DNA from: Campylobacter sp.
Lineage (GTDB): Bacteria > Campylobacterota > Campylobacteria > Campylobacterales > Campylobacteraceae
Length of the DNA stretch: 64,000 bases
NCBI RefSeq assembly: GCF_020024835.1
Contig: NZ_JAHHTD010000002.1
Span: 1-64,000, forward strand
Direction: 5' to 3'
Shown here: in pieces, positions 9,779 to 19,114 of the stretch
Position numbering within the stretch: position 1 is the first letter of the stretch
Layout: every line of letters starts with the position of its first letter
Notes under the pieces: model-generated
The model's database searches: none
Told to the model about the DNA's origin: nothing
What the model saw: the letters and a program-made list of their open reading frames with translations, nothing else
Program-made: the position numbers and the translations under genes

Positions 9779-11866
9779 ATCTCTAAAAAGTTTAGTTGCA
9801 AGACGTGCTGCCCTGCTTTGATCTGTGTCTTTTTTAAGCGTATTAAAAATTCTACTAATATAATCTTCTAAAATCTGTTGAGAATTTTTAATTTTTTTAT
9901 CTTCATTTATGCCAACTTTTACATATCTTCCATCACTTTCTAATTCGTAAGCTAAATCATTATCACTTAATTGCAACTTCAAAATTTGAGCTAATTTTGC
10001 TCTAGAATGCTCATCATATATTGGTGTCATTAGCTCTAAACGTCTTTCTAAATTTCTTGGCATCCAATCAGCACTTGAAATAAAATAATTTGGACTTGTA
10101 TGTTTAAAATATAAAATTCTAGCATGCTCTAAATATTTTCCAACTATACTTCTAACTTTTATATTTTCGCTATAACCCTTCACACCAGGTCTCAAACAGC
10201 AAATTCCTCTTACAATTAGATTGATTTTTACTCCTTTATTTGATGCTTCATATAATGCTTTAATCACATCTACATCAACTAAGGCATTCATTTTAGCTAT
10301 GATAATTCCATTTTCTTTGTGATTTGCCTCTAGTGTTATCATTTCTAAAATTCTTTCTTTAATCTGCTTAGGACTCATTGATAAAGTTTTAAGACGGCGA
10401 CTTTTGCTGTATCCTGATAAAATATGAAAAAAAGTAGTAGTATCTTGTGAGTATTCTTCTTTTGAAGTAAAATAGCTAACATCTGTATAAATTTTAGCCG
10501 AACTTGCATTATAATTTCCTGTGCTAAGATGGTTATAAATTTTTAATTTTTCTCCTTCTTTTCTAATTACCTGAGCAACTTTAGCATGCACTTTAAATCC
10601 TGTGATACCATAAATCACATGAGCACCAGCATTTTCTAGTGATTTAGCCCAATGTAAATTATTTTCCTCATCAAAACGAGCTTTAAGTTCTACCATCACG
10701 GTAACTTGCTTACCATCACTTGCAGCATCAATTAATGCTTGAACTATATTAGAATTTTTTTCCACTCTATAAAGTGTCATTCGTATAGAAACTACTTTAG
10801 GATCTTTACTTGCTTCTTTTATGAATTGATAAACAGGCTCAAAACTCTCATAAGGTTGAAAAATCAAAATATCTTGCTTATCCATAGCACCAAAAATTGA
10901 TAAATTATCTCCAAATGGCGGTAAAATCTTTGAAGTATATACTGGACTTAACAAATGGGTAAATTCTTTGTTAAAAATAATTTGCCAAAGTGATGACAAA
11001 TTCAAAAGAATATCGTATTCATAGATATCTTTATGAAAAATATTCATATGCAAACATAAAAATTCAATTAATTGTTCATCAGCACCTTTTTGAATTTGTA
11101 AGCGAATAAATGCACCCTTTCTACGAAGTTTTAAACCTTGCTCTAAGATCATCATAAAATCATCAGCTTCTTCTTCTTCAATCTCCATATCTGCATTTCT
11201 AGTTACCCTAAAAGCAGCAGATGACAAAAGCTTATAGCCAGGAAAAATTTGCTCTGCATGATGACGCACTATACTCTCAATAGGCACATAAATATTTGAA
11301 CTTACTTGATAAAATCTAGGCAAAACTCTTGGAATGCGTATCATTCCAAATTTTAAAAGTTCTGGATGAAGTGGATCGCAAAGTTTTACTGCCAATGAAA
11401 AAGATAAGTTATTTAAATGTGGAAAAGGATGTGTTGCATCTACAGCAATTGGAACTATAACAGGAAAAATATTAGAAAAAAAATGATCGTTGCATTGTTG
11501 TTTCATATCCTCATCAAGATCTTCATAAGATCGAATAAATAAATTTTCTTTTTCAAGCTCTAATAAAATTTTAGAAAAATATCGCTCAAGAACATATTTT
11601 TCTTCGTGTAAATAATTTCTTACTGCTTTTAATTGAGCTAATGGAGTCATTTCATCATTACTAGTAGTGCTAATACCCGCAATGAAAAGTTGTTTTAAAC
11701 CAGCCACTCTAATCATATAAAATTCATCTAAATTGGTGCAATATATAGCTATAAATTTAAGTTTTTCTAGCAATGGAAGATTTTTAGAACATTGATCTAA
11801 AACCCTAGAATTAAAAGCTAGCCAAGATAATTCTCTGTTAATATACATAGACGATTGCAACTGCAT
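9773..11866 (-). CDS. ppk: Ppk, polyphosphate kinase 1
   Basis: Ppk1 polymerises the terminal phosphate of ATP into polyphosphate, which in Campylobacter supports stress survival and virulence traits. The 697-residue protein starts with the family signature [20 protein letters not shown]. It contains the autophosphorylated histidine region ([19 protein letters not shown]) and the second conserved histidine region ([13 protein letters not shown]). Length is normal for the family. It is transcribed alone, convergent with rpoD and divergent from nrfH. Polyphosphate kinase activity is established for this family and is not otherwise shown here. Confidence 0.97.
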   Translation of the reverse strand: MQLQSSMYINRELSWLAFNSRVLDQCSKNLPLLEKLKFIAIYCTNLDEFYMIRVAGLKQLFIAGISTTSNDEMTPLAQLKAVRNYLHEEKYVLERYFSKILLELEKENLFIRSYEDLDEDMKQQCNDHFFSNIFPVIVPIAVDATHPFPHLNNLSFSLAVKLCDPLHPELLKFGMIRIPRVLPRFYQVSSNIYVPIESIVRHHAEQIFPGYKLLSSAAFRVTRNADMEIEEEEADDFMMILEQGLKLRRKGAFIRLQIQKGADEQLIEFLCLHMNIFHKDIYEYDILLNLSSLWQIIFNKEFTHLLSPVYTSKILPPFGDNLSIFGAMDKQDILIFQPYESFEPVYQFIKEASKDPKVVSIRMTLYRVEKNSNIVQALIDAASDGKQVTVMVELKARFDEENNLHWAKSLENAGAHVIYGITGFKVHAKVAQVIRKEGEKLKIYNHLSTGNYNASSAKIYTDVSYFTSKEEYSQDTTTFFHILSGYSKSRRLKTLSMSPKQIKERILEMITLEANHKENGIIIAKMNALVDVDVIKALYEASNKGVKINLIVRGICCLRPGVKGYSENIKVRSIVGKYLEHARILYFKHTSPNYFISSADWMPRNLERRLELMTPIYDEHSRAKLAQILKLQLSDNDLAYELESDGRYVKVGINEDKKIKNSQQILEDYISRIFNTLKKDTDQSRAARLATKLFRDN

Positions 11867-12026
11867 TTTACTTACCTCAATCTATATTTTATTATTATAA
11901 TATTATATCAAGAATACTTACTTTTGTTAAATTATCATAAAAATAAGATATTTTATGTCCTTAAATTAATCTTAAATATATTTGTAATATAGTTACGACA
12001 TGGCGATTTTACGCCTAATCGTATGC

Positions 12027-12034
12027 AAGGAGGA
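12027..12034 (+). promoter_or_regulatory. Strong ribosome binding site that sets the nrfH TTG start
   Basis: The sequence AAGGAGGA is an almost ideal Shine-Dalgarno element. It is four bases before the TTG at 12039, which begins the lysine-rich signal-anchor of NrfH. The in-frame ATG at 12000 has no comparable site. Confidence 0.8.
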
Positions 12035-12038
12035 ATTC

Positions 12039-12539
12039 TTGAAACAAAAAAAAGCTTTCCCTAGTCTGTTTAGTATTTTTCTACTTTTATTTGCCATACT
12101 GCTGGTATTTGGTTTTTACACCTTTTACAATGCTAAAGGTGCTTCTTACCTTAGTAATGCAAGCAAGTCATGTAATAACTGCCATATTATGAATGAAGTT
12201 TATAATGACTATCTTGCAGCTCCACACTCAAAAAAAATTAAGGGAGAACCAAGAGCAACCTGTATTGATTGTCATTTACCTCACAATTTTGTAGATAAAT
12301 GGATCGCTAAAGCACAAAGTGGTTTAGGACACGCTTACGCCTTTACATTTAAATTAAACGAACTACCAACAAATTTAGATGCAAATGAAAAAAGTAAAAA
12401 AATGGTGCAAGGCAATTGCATTCGTTGCCATCTTGATTATGCTAGTGTGGCTATTAATGCAACAACTAATCCTCACAAGGATAATTCTTTAAATTGCGTT
12501 TCATGTCATAGCAGTGTAGGACACAAACGCGGATTTTAA
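12039..12539 (+). CDS. nrfH: NrfH, tetraheme quinol dehydrogenase for nitrite reductase
   Basis: NrfH is a membrane-anchored NapC/NirT-family cytochrome that oxidises menaquinol and donates electrons to NrfA. With the TTG start it has 166 residues: a lysine-rich N-terminus, one membrane helix at about 8-28, then four heme c motifs at 45-49 (CNNCH), 75-79 (CIDCH), 127-131 (CIRCH) and 153-157 (CVSCH). The start is chosen because of a strong AAGGAGGA site; an upstream ATG at 12000 would add 13 residues without a ribosome binding site. nrfA follows after 14 bases. Confidence 0.94.
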   Translation: MKQKKAFPSLFSIFLLLFAILLVFGFYTFYNAKGASYLSNASKSCNNCHIMNEVYNDYLAAPHSKKIKGEPRATCIDCHLPHNFVDKWIAKAQSGLGHAYAFTFKLNELPTNLDANEKSKKMVQGNCIRCHLDYASVAINATTNPHKDNSLNCVSCHSSVGHKRGF

Positions 12540-12553
12540 TTTTAGGAGATTCA

Positions 12554-14389
12554 ATGATTAAGAAAGGTCTTTTATACTCAGGAATAATCGTTTTACTTGT
12601 ATTAATTGGTGCTGTTTTATGGTTAAACAATGATATAAGTAAAAAACAAGAAGAAGGTAACAACAATGGTGTTGTTAGTAAGAATTTTGTTGAGATGAGT
12701 GATGAAAATCCCACTTTTGATGAATGGGGTAAAAATTTTCCAGATTATTTAGATATGTATCTTACAGTGGAAAGAGAAAAACCTATGGAAACTGATTTTG
12801 GTGGAAACTTATCATACTCAAAGTTAATAAGATATCCTCAACTTACTATTTTGTGGGCGGGCTATCCTTTTTCAATTGATGCTAATGAAGAAAGAGGACA
12901 TTTTTGGGTCCAAGTTGATCAAATGGATACAGCAAGAAATAATAAGGATTTTCTAAATTCTCACGGATTTGCTGGATTTGGTGGCCAACCAACAGCTTGT
13001 ATGAATTGTCATAGTGGCTGGTCTCCTTGGCTTATTAAAAATACACAGGGAGAAAATGATAGAGAAAAATGGGTAGCTTTTAATTCTACAAAATACTGGA
13101 CAATGATAAAAAACATTCCTGCTGTAAATGGTCATAAAGAAGGTTCATCTGAACATAGCGGTCCTCATGGTGGTAAAAGAATGGGAGTAACCTGTGCAGA
13201 TTGCCACACTCCAAATAATATGAGTTTAAGACTTACACGTCCTGCTGCTATAAATGCACTAATAGCAAGAGGCTATGAAAAAGATCCAGAACAAGGAGTC
13301 AAAGCTACAAGAGAAGAAATGAGAACATTAGTTTGCTCTCAATGTCATGTGGAATATTACTTTAGACCTACTGGAGAAAAAATCAAAGTAATGGGAGAAA
13401 GCATAGCTAATGATCCTACTAAAAAATGGTGGAATGGAACTCAAAAAACTTATGATGAATTTGATTCGTGGAGAGATGGCAATAAACCAACACAAATAGA
13501 AGTAAATGGATTAGAGTTAGTATTTCCTTGGAGCGAGTGGAGAAAAGGACAAGCATTTAGAATAGAAATGTTTGATGATTATTATGATAAAATACGCACG
13601 ATTTTTGATAAAGACTGGACACATAAGCTAAGTGGTGCACCTATGATTAAAATTCAACATCCTGAAAGTGAATTATATAGTGGTGGAGTGCATGCGGCTA
13701 ATGGAGTTAGTTGCACTGATTGTCATATGCCTTACATTAGAAAAGGGGCAAAAAAAATGACTCAACATAATATTACTTCACCTTTGCAAAACATTAATGC
13801 TGCTTGTAAAACTTGTCATACTCAAAGTGAAGAATATCTCAAATCACAAATTAAAGATATTCAAAATTCAATTGCTCATGATTTAAGAACAGCAGAATAT
13901 GCTATCGTAAGTCTTATCAAAGATACTCAAACTATACGCAAAGACTTAGGTGAGATGCCAAAATATCAAACAGATGGCAAAGCAGATGTAAGTAAAATCA
14001 ATGATGTCTTAAAAGAAGTGTTAGAACTTCATAGAAAAGCTCAAATGAGAGCAGATTTTGTTGGTGCTGAAAATTCTACAGGCTTTCATAATCCAAGAGA
14101 AGCTTCAAGAATGCTTTTACAAGCTGTAGATATGGCAAGAATGGGGCAAACAAAATTAGTAGAAATTGCTAATGCAAATGGTATTAAAGATTTTAAAACT
14201 TCTGATTTGACTTTTGAAGATATTCAAAAATTCAATCCAGGTGAAATTCGCTACAAAGTGGATTTAAATGGACACAAAGCAGGAGATCGTTATTATAAAC
14301 ACGATAATATCAATGGTAGTCCTTCACAACGCCTTTTAGATAAAGACAAAAATCTTAAACCTTATAATTACGAAAATATAGACAAATAA
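12554..14389 (+). CDS. nrfA: NrfA, pentaheme cytochrome c nitrite reductase
   Basis: NrfA reduces nitrite to ammonium with six electrons in the periplasm and also detoxifies nitric oxide. The protein has 611 residues with an N-terminal signal-anchor. Five heme motifs are seen: CMNCH at 149, CADCH at 214, CSQCH at 261, CTDCH at 387 and CKTCH at 418. Heme 1, the catalytic heme, has CXXCH where enterobacterial and Wolinella NrfA have CXXCK; this variant is known from C. jejuni. It therefore should not need the dedicated CXXCK heme lyase. It sits directly after nrfH and ends at a perfect palindromic terminator. Confidence 0.97.
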   Translation: MIKKGLLYSGIIVLLVLIGAVLWLNNDISKKQEEGNNNGVVSKNFVEMSDENPTFDEWGKNFPDYLDMYLTVEREKPMETDFGGNLSYSKLIRYPQLTILWAGYPFSIDANEERGHFWVQVDQMDTARNNKDFLNSHGFAGFGGQPTACMNCHSGWSPWLIKNTQGENDREKWVAFNSTKYWTMIKNIPAVNGHKEGSSEHSGPHGGKRMGVTCADCHTPNNMSLRLTRPAAINALIARGYEKDPEQGVKATREEMRTLVCSQCHVEYYFRPTGEKIKVMGESIANDPTKKWWNGTQKTYDEFDSWRDGNKPTQIEVNGLELVFPWSEWRKGQAFRIEMFDDYYDKIRTIFDKDWTHKLSGAPMIKIQHPESELYSGGVHAANGVSCTDCHMPYIRKGAKKMTQHNITSPLQNINAACKTCHTQSEEYLKSQIKDIQNSIAHDLRTAEYAIVSLIKDTQTIRKDLGEMPKYQTDGKADVSKINDVLKEVLELHRKAQMRADFVGAENSTGFHNPREASRMLLQAVDMARMGQTKLVEIANANGIKDFKTSDLTFEDIQKFNPGEIRYKVDLNGHKAGDRYYKHDNINGSPSQRLLDKDKNLKPYNYENIDK

Positions 14390-14390
14390 C

Positions 14391-14416
14391 AAAAATCCCG
14401 TTTAAACGGGATTTTT
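14391..14416. terminator. Perfect palindromic terminator between nrfA and thiC
   Basis: The 26 bases are a perfect palindrome: AAAAATCCCGTTT followed by its exact reverse complement. It has a GC core, an A run on the left and a T run on the right, so it should work as an intrinsic terminator for both converging genes. It lies 1 base after nrfA and 3 bases from the thiC stop. Confidence 0.92.
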
Positions 14417-14419
14417 GCT

Positions 14420-15721
14420 TTATACTTCTTTTGTTAATTTAACTTCTTTGCCTTCTAAAATTTGATTCATAGTATTCATAGCACACATTTTTCCGCACAT
14501 AGAGCAAGAATTAAGCTCTTCAGGTCTTCTTTCATTAAACATTTTTTTAGCTTTTTCTCCATCTATGGCTAGTTTAAACATCTTCTCCCAATTTATATCT
14601 TGTCTTGCTTTGCTCATAGCATCATCTCTTGCTCTTTCTTTTGGAAGTTTTACTATATCTCCAGCATGAGCTGCTATTTTTGTAGCTACAATACCATCTC
14701 TTACATCATTTATATCAGGCAATCGTAAATGCTCTGCAGGAGTTACATAACAAAGAATATCAGCTCCAGTAGCAGCAGCGATTGCACCACCTATTGCTCC
14801 ACTTATATGATCATATCCCACACCAATATCAGTAACTAATGGCCCTAAAACATAAAAAGGAGCACCATTGCAAATTCTTTTTTCAATTTGCATATTTGTC
14901 TTTATTTCATTTATAGCCATATGTCCAGGTCCTTCTATCATAACTTGTATATCCTGCTCCCAAGCTCTTTTTGTAAGCAAAGATAATTCTATTAATTCAG
15001 CTATTTGAGCACTATCACTAGCATCGTGAGTGCAACCTGGTCTTAATGCATCTCCTAAAGATAAAGTCACATCAAATTCTTTACATATTGCTAATAAATC
15101 ATCATAGTATTCATAAAAAGGATTCTCACAATCATTCATTTGCATCCAAGCATAAAGCACAGATCCACCTCTTGAAACAATATTTGTAATTCTATCGCAC
15201 TCTTTAAACACTCTAGCGGCTCTAGAATTTATTCCTGCATGTATAGTCATAAAATCAACACCACTTTTTGCATGATGATATACTACATCTAAAAAATCTT
15301 TAGCCTTTATATCTTTTAAATCTTTTTCTAAAAATCCAACTGCATCATAAACAGGGACTGAACCTATCATAGCTTTTGAAGTTGCAATTAATTCATCTCT
15401 AAATTTACTTGTCTTACCATAATTACTTAAATCCATTATAGCTTCTATATTAAATTTATGTGCTAAATCAACTTTTTGCATTTCTTCTGTATAATCTACA
15501 CAATCATTAGATACACCTAAATTTACATTCACTTTTGTTCTAAGACCATACCCTATTCCATTAGGATCTAATGCCTTGTGATTAATATTTGCTGGTATTA
15601 TAATTTTGCCATTTGCTATATTTTCTAGCAAAAAACACTCTTTTACCTGTTCTTTTTGTGCAACAATTTGCATTTGTCTTGTAAATACACCTTCTTTTGC
15701 GTATGTCATTTGAGTTTTCAT
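14420..15721 (-). CDS. thiC: ThiC, HMP-phosphate synthase
   Basis: ThiC is a radical SAM enzyme that turns aminoimidazole ribotide into the pyrimidine part of thiamine. The protein has 433 residues, lacks the long N-terminal extension of the E. coli enzyme, and carries the C-terminal cluster motif C406-C409-C413 (CSMCGKMC). That spacing is CX2CX3C rather than the CX2CX4C of the long enzymes, as I recall for archaeal-type short ThiC. Other signatures are VTIHAGI-like ([16 protein letters not shown]) and [12 protein letters not shown] riboswitch lies upstream, so thiamine pyrophosphate should repress it. Confidence 0.96.
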   Translation of the reverse strand: MKTQMTYAKEGVFTRQMQIVAQKEQVKECFLLENIANGKIIIPANINHKALDPNGIGYGLRTKVNVNLGVSNDCVDYTEEMQKVDLAHKFNIEAIMDLSNYGKTSKFRDELIATSKAMIGSVPVYDAVGFLEKDLKDIKAKDFLDVVYHHAKSGVDFMTIHAGINSRAARVFKECDRITNIVSRGGSVLYAWMQMNDCENPFYEYYDDLLAICKEFDVTLSLGDALRPGCTHDASDSAQIAELIELSLLTKRAWEQDIQVMIEGPGHMAINEIKTNMQIEKRICNGAPFYVLGPLVTDIGVGYDHISGAIGGAIAAATGADILCYVTPAEHLRLPDINDVRDGIVATKIAAHAGDIVKLPKERARDDAMSKARQDINWEKMFKLAIDGEKAKKMFNERRPEELNSCSMCGKMCAMNTMNQILEGKEVKLTKEV

Positions 15722-15724
15722 TTG

Positions 15725-15756
15725 TTTATCCCTTGAAATTAAATTTTATGGATAAA
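15725..15756 (-). promoter_or_regulatory. Possible helix hiding the thiC ribosome binding site
   Basis: In the transcript TTTATCC (15756-15750) can pair with GGATAAA (15731-15725). The second strand overlaps the Shine-Dalgarno AAGGGA of thiC. This seven-pair helix with an 18-base loop may be the expression platform of the TPP riboswitch, acting on translation start. Confidence 0.45.
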
Positions 15757-15793
15757 TGAAAGGAAAAGATAAGTAAAAAGCATATTAATATAA

Positions 15794-15880
15794 ATCTTCC
15801 CAACGCTAGCATTATCTAGTTCTGGTTCGGTCTAAGCTTTTAGCTTACTCTCAGCCTGTTACACAAGCTCCCGTCATTTA
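15794..15880 (-). promoter_or_regulatory. TPP riboswitch of thiC
   Basis: Read on the minus strand, the conserved thi-box parts occur in order: ACGGGAGC at the 5' side, then CAGGCTGAGAGTAAGC (the CUGAGA core that holds the pyrimidine), a short P3a-type stem with GCTTAGACCG, then GAACC and AGATAATGCTAGCGTTGGGAA. All helices and core bases of the THI element are recognisable. It stands 73 bases before thiC, so thiamine pyrophosphate binding should lower thiC expression. Confidence 0.96.
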
Positions 15881-15888
15881 AGTAATCA

Positions 15889-15894
15889 AGTATA
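15889..15894 (-). promoter_or_regulatory. Possible thiC promoter -10
   Basis: The minus-strand hexamer TATACT lies about 12 bases before the first riboswitch helix, a distance suited to a start just 5' of the aptamer. No clear -35 is seen, which is usual in Campylobacter. Confidence 0.45.
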
Positions 15895-15910
15895 GCGTAA
15901 ATTATAAAAG

Positions 15911-16678
15911 TTATTTCTTTTTAACTTTCTTTTTTGATTGCTTGCTAAATTGCAATAATTCTTCAGTAGTTTTTATGTAAAATGGAATTTTTTTAATACA
16001 ATAATTTAAAATTTCACTTGCAGCTAAAGCATCATTTAAGGCCCTATGGTGCTGATTTTGTATATTTAAAAATTCTTTTAATGTTTCAAGTCCATATTTA
16101 GGACTATCTATACATTTTTTAGCAAGATCGATAGTGCATAATTTTCTATTTAATAAAACACCAAAACCATTTTCTCGCATAGCTTTTGATAAAAAATTAT
16201 AATCAAACCGAACATTATGTGCTACAAAAATAGAATCTTTCAAAAATAATCTAAAATTATTTAAAACAAATTTTAACGATGGAGCATCTTTGCTCATATC
16301 TTGAGTAATACCTGTTAATTCTGTAATATTTTCAGGAATATCATCTACTTTAATCAAACTCTCAAAACGACTAATTTCTTTAAAATTTTGAATTTTAACA
16401 GCACCAATTTCTAAAATTTGTCCATTTTTAATACTTCCTGTAGTTTCAATATCTACTACACAAAAAATTTCATTTTTTATATTAATATTTTTAGTCTTTA
16501 AACAAATTTGATTATTTTTATTTATTTCAATACCAAGCCCTAAAAGTGCAAATGTATAAACATCAAAATCATAACAAGAAAGCTCTTCTATCTTTTTTAA
16601 CTCATCAGCAACCCAAGCAAAAGGTCTATTTTCTTTGCTTAATTTATTAATAAGATCATCAATTTGTTGCTGACTCAA
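15911..16678 (-). CDS. dnaQ: DnaQ-like DEDDh 3'-5' exonuclease
   Basis: The protein has 255 residues. After an N-terminal segment of about 65 residues it carries the exonuclease motifs FCVVDIETTG (ExoI), HNVRFDYNFLSKAM (ExoII) and HRALNDALAASEIL (ExoIII with the DEDDh histidine). It is annotated in Campylobacter as the DNA polymerase III epsilon subunit or an exonuclease of that family. No clear clamp-binding or alpha-binding C-terminus is recognised, so a general DnaQ-type nuclease is the safe call. Its start overlaps the rpe stop by 4 bases, showing coupling. Confidence 0.85.
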   Translation of the reverse strand: MSQQQIDDLINKLSKENRPFAWVADELKKIEELSCYDFDVYTFALLGLGIEINKNNQICLKTKNINIKNEIFCVVDIETTGSIKNGQILEIGAVKIQNFKEISRFESLIKVDDIPENITELTGITQDMSKDAPSLKFVLNNFRLFLKDSIFVAHNVRFDYNFLSKAMRENGFGVLLNRKLCTIDLAKKCIDSPKYGLETLKEFLNIQNQHHRALNDALAASEILNYCIKKIPFYIKTTEELLQFSKQSKKKVKKK

Positions 16679-17322
16679 AATTCACACTTTAAAGAATTAA
16701 TTGCAGCTTTATAATCTTGTGAAGAAAAAATATAATTACCCGCTACTAAAATATCAGCTCCAGCTTCATCTAAATCAGGCGCATTAAGTCCATTCACACC
16801 ACCATCAACCTCTATGAAAATTTTTAAATTTTTTTTATCAATCATTTCTCTTAAGATTCTAATCTTTTGATAGACTAAAGGTAAAAATTTTTGCCCACCA
16901 AATCCAGGATTAACACTCATTAAAAGAACCATATCCACAAATTCTAAAAGATATTCTATGCTTGTTATTGGAGTATGTGGATTTAAAACAATTGCAGGAT
17001 GAATACCATTTTTTCTTAAATCTTCACAAATTCTTATTGGATGATTTTCTATTTCGATATGAAAACTTATAAATTTTGGCTTTAATGGCTTAAAAAATTC
17101 TACAAATTTGCTCACATCATTGACCATCAAATGCACATCTAAAGGAATAGGAGTAACTTTACATATATTTTCTAAAACACAAGGCCCAAAAGTGAAATTT
17201 GGAACAAAATAACCATCCATTACATCAATATGCAACAAATCAGCTCCAGCCTCATATACTCTCTTGATATCTTTTTCTAAATTTAAAAAATTTGCTGATA
17301 ACAAACTAGGTGCTACATACAT
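16675..17322 (-). CDS. rpe: Rpe, ribulose-phosphate 3-epimerase
   Basis: Rpe interconverts ribulose 5-phosphate and xylulose 5-phosphate in the pentose phosphate pathway. I place the start at 17322 (MYVAPSLLSANFL, 215 residues), where the family consensus begins; the frame is open back to 17376 but those 18 residues match nothing. Signatures of the TIM barrel are LLHIDVMDGYFVPN, LDVHLMV, VLLMSVNPGFGGQKF and IEVDGGVN. It is upstream of and overlaps dnaQ by 4 bases. Confidence 0.95.
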   Translation of the reverse strand: MYVAPSLLSANFLNLEKDIKRVYEAGADLLHIDVMDGYFVPNFTFGPCVLENICKVTPIPLDVHLMVNDVSKFVEFFKPLKPKFISFHIEIENHPIRICEDLRKNGIHPAIVLNPHTPITSIEYLLEFVDMVLLMSVNPGFGGQKFLPLVYQKIRILREMIDKKNLKIFIEVDGGVNGLNAPDLDEAGADILVAGNYIFSSQDYKAAINSLKCEF

Positions 17323-17426
17323 AATCAATACTCTCCAATACTTGTATGAAAATAATTCTATCATACTTAATATCAATATTTTCTTTATTTGTTTTTTTAA
17401 TATTTGTTTCTTTAAGCTTTTTTAGA

Positions 17427-17432
17427 TACAAT
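17427..17432 (+). promoter_or_regulatory. Possible rpmB promoter -10
   Basis: The hexamer TACAAT stands 40 bases before rpmB after a T-rich run. It is the best -10 in this 150-base divergent spacer between rpe and rpmB. Confidence 0.35.
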
Positions 17433-17472
17433 ATAAAAATTATTTTTATTTTAATCAAGCAAGGAAATATCA

Positions 17473-17667
17473 ATGTCAAGAATATGTCAAGTAACTGGAA
17501 AAAGACCTATGGTAGGTAATAATGTAAGTCATGCAAATAATAAAACAAAAAGAAGATTTTTACCAAATTTAAGAACTATTCGTGTCACATTAGAAGATGG
17601 AACAACGAGAAAAATTAAAGTTGCAGCTTCTACTTTAAGAACTCTTAGAAAACAAAATAACAAATAA
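17473..17667 (+). CDS. rpmB: Ribosomal protein L28 (bL28)
   Basis: The protein has 64 residues and is a structural component of the 50S subunit. The signature [20 protein letters not shown] at the N-terminus and NLRTIRV later are typical of bL28. It lacks the zinc-binding cysteine pairs of some homologues. It is the first gene of a plus-strand group with the channel protein 35 bases downstream. Confidence 0.97.
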   Translation: MSRICQVTGKRPMVGNNVSHANNKTKRRFLPNLRTIRVTLEDGTTRKIKVAASTLRTLRKQNNK

Positions 17668-17702
17668 CCTATAAAATTTACAATATAAAGAGGAATTGTA
17701 GT

Positions 17703-18830
17703 ATGTCTTTTTTGAAAAAGCTTAAAAAATTCCTCAATTGGTCTTCCTCTCCTAAACCAGCAATTAATCTCAATGATGAATTATACGGACAGCTTAAGTT
17801 TTTAAGAATCCCGCTTATAGCCATTGTTATTATAACTTTAATTGGTGCTTTTGGATATATGCTCACAAGTAATTTTAATCTCAATGATGCCATTTATCAA
17901 GCAGGAATGACTTTTACAACTTTAGGATATACAGAAGTAAATCCAATTTCAACAGCTGGTAGAATTTTTACGGTTTTATATGTATTATCAACTTTTACAA
18001 TTTTCACATTTTGTATGGGTTTAGTCATAGAAATAATAAAAAAAGGAACTTTATCAAAAATTATAAAGGAAAGAAGAATGTTATATAAAATTGCAAGATT
18101 GAAAAATCATTTTGTAATATGCTACCATAATGATTTTACTATAGAATTAGCACAACAATTTAGAGAAAATCATATTCCATTTGTTGTTATTGATGAGATT
18201 CAAAATCTTGATGAAATATCTGAAAAATATCATTATCCTTACCATATAGAAGCTGCACCGCATACAAATCTTGCCTTTTTAAAATCAAATTTATCTAGTG
18301 CAAAAGGAGTAATAACTCTTAGTCACAATATCGCAGATAATATTGCAATAATAGCTTCTGTAAGATTATTTGAAAAAGAACTTCAAAGAATCAATCCCTA
18401 TTTTATACTAGCTAGCTCAGCAAATGATGATGAAACACAAAAATTAAAAAAACTTGGAGCAAATTCTATTGTTTCAGCAACTAAACTTGTCGCTCAAAGA
18501 TTGAGTGCTATGTCTGCAAGACCTGATATGGAAAATCTATTAGAAAATTATCTATACAAAAAAAATAGTCCTATAGATTTAGAAGAAGTTAAAATTCCAG
18601 ATGAATCCTGGGTGCGTTTTAAAAGATTAAAAGAAATTCATTTAAGAGATATGGCTAATGTAAGTATTGTAGGAATTTTAGAAAATAAAAAATTTACACC
18701 TATGCCAAGAGGTGATACTTTAATAGGCACAGGTTCAAAGTTACTTTTAGTGGGCACAGCTGATAGTATTAAGATTGCAAAAAAAATTATTAAAAACAAA
18801 CAAAAGCCTGATGAGTTAAAATACATTTAA
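17703..18830 (+). CDS. Two-helix ion channel protein with RCK domain
   Basis: The 375-residue protein resembles MthK-type potassium channels. There is a first membrane helix at about 35-54, a pore loop at 62-77, a second helix at about 88-112, then a cytoplasmic RCK (TrkA-N) domain from about 135 (NHFVICYHNDFTIELAQQF) and a TrkA-C-like end. The filter reads TTLGYT at 72-77, so the second glycine of the usual GYG is a threonine. The Rossmann loop lacks a GxGxxG, so NAD binding is doubtful. A role in potassium uptake or release is inferred from the fold; the ion is not certain. Confidence 0.8.
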   Translation: MSFLKKLKKFLNWSSSPKPAINLNDELYGQLKFLRIPLIAIVIITLIGAFGYMLTSNFNLNDAIYQAGMTFTTLGYTEVNPISTAGRIFTVLYVLSTFTIFTFCMGLVIEIIKKGTLSKIIKERRMLYKIARLKNHFVICYHNDFTIELAQQFRENHIPFVVIDEIQNLDEISEKYHYPYHIEAAPHTNLAFLKSNLSSAKGVITLSHNIADNIAIIASVRLFEKELQRINPYFILASSANDDETQKLKKLGANSIVSATKLVAQRLSAMSARPDMENLLENYLYKKNSPIDLEEVKIPDESWVRFKRLKEIHLRDMANVSIVGILENKKFTPMPRGDTLIGTGSKLLLVGTADSIKIAKKIIKNKQKPDELKYI

Positions 18831-18882
18831 TAAATTTAAGTTATAATCTTTAGGCTATATTCGATAAAATAAGGAGAAAATT

Positions 18883-19098
18883 ATGTTACATGAATTTAGA
18901 GATTTAATTACCGAATTAAAGGGTAAAGATAAGCATTTTGATAAGTTATTTAACGAACATAATGAATTAGATCATAAAATTAAAGATGCAGAAGAAGGTA
19001 GAATCCATTTAGATGATTTTGAAGTTGCAAATCTTAAAAAAGAAAAATTAAAATTAAAAGATGAATTAAATACTTACTTATCAAACTACAAGAAATAG
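18883..19098 (+). CDS. Small DUF465/YdcH-like coiled-coil protein
   Basis: The protein has 71 residues, is rich in K, E, D and L, and is predicted to be helical. The motif [20 protein letters not shown] with the later [12 protein letters not shown] is typical of the DUF465 (YdcH/SlyX-like) family, whose function is unknown. It has a good ribosome binding site (AAGGAG) and lies 52 bases after the channel gene and 16 bases before the chemoreceptor gene. The same neighbour occurs in C. jejuni as far as I recall, but no functional link is proven. Confidence 0.82.
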   Translation: MLHEFRDLITELKGKDKHFDKLFNEHNELDHKIKDAEEGRIHLDDFEVANLKKEKLKLKDELNTYLSNYKK

Positions 19099-19114
19099 TT
19101 TTAAAGGAGAATTC

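Noticed and set aside
12000..12038. ATG at 12000 as the nrfH start
   Set aside because: There is no ribosome binding site before it, and the strong AAGGAGGA would then lie inside the gene just before an in-frame TTG.
12466..12714. Minus-strand open frame across the nrfH-nrfA junction
   Set aside because: It runs opposite two well supported cytochrome genes and shows no recognisable domain.
17323..17376. N-terminal extension of rpe to 17376
   Set aside because: The added 18 residues match nothing in the family; the consensus begins at MYVAPSLLSANF.
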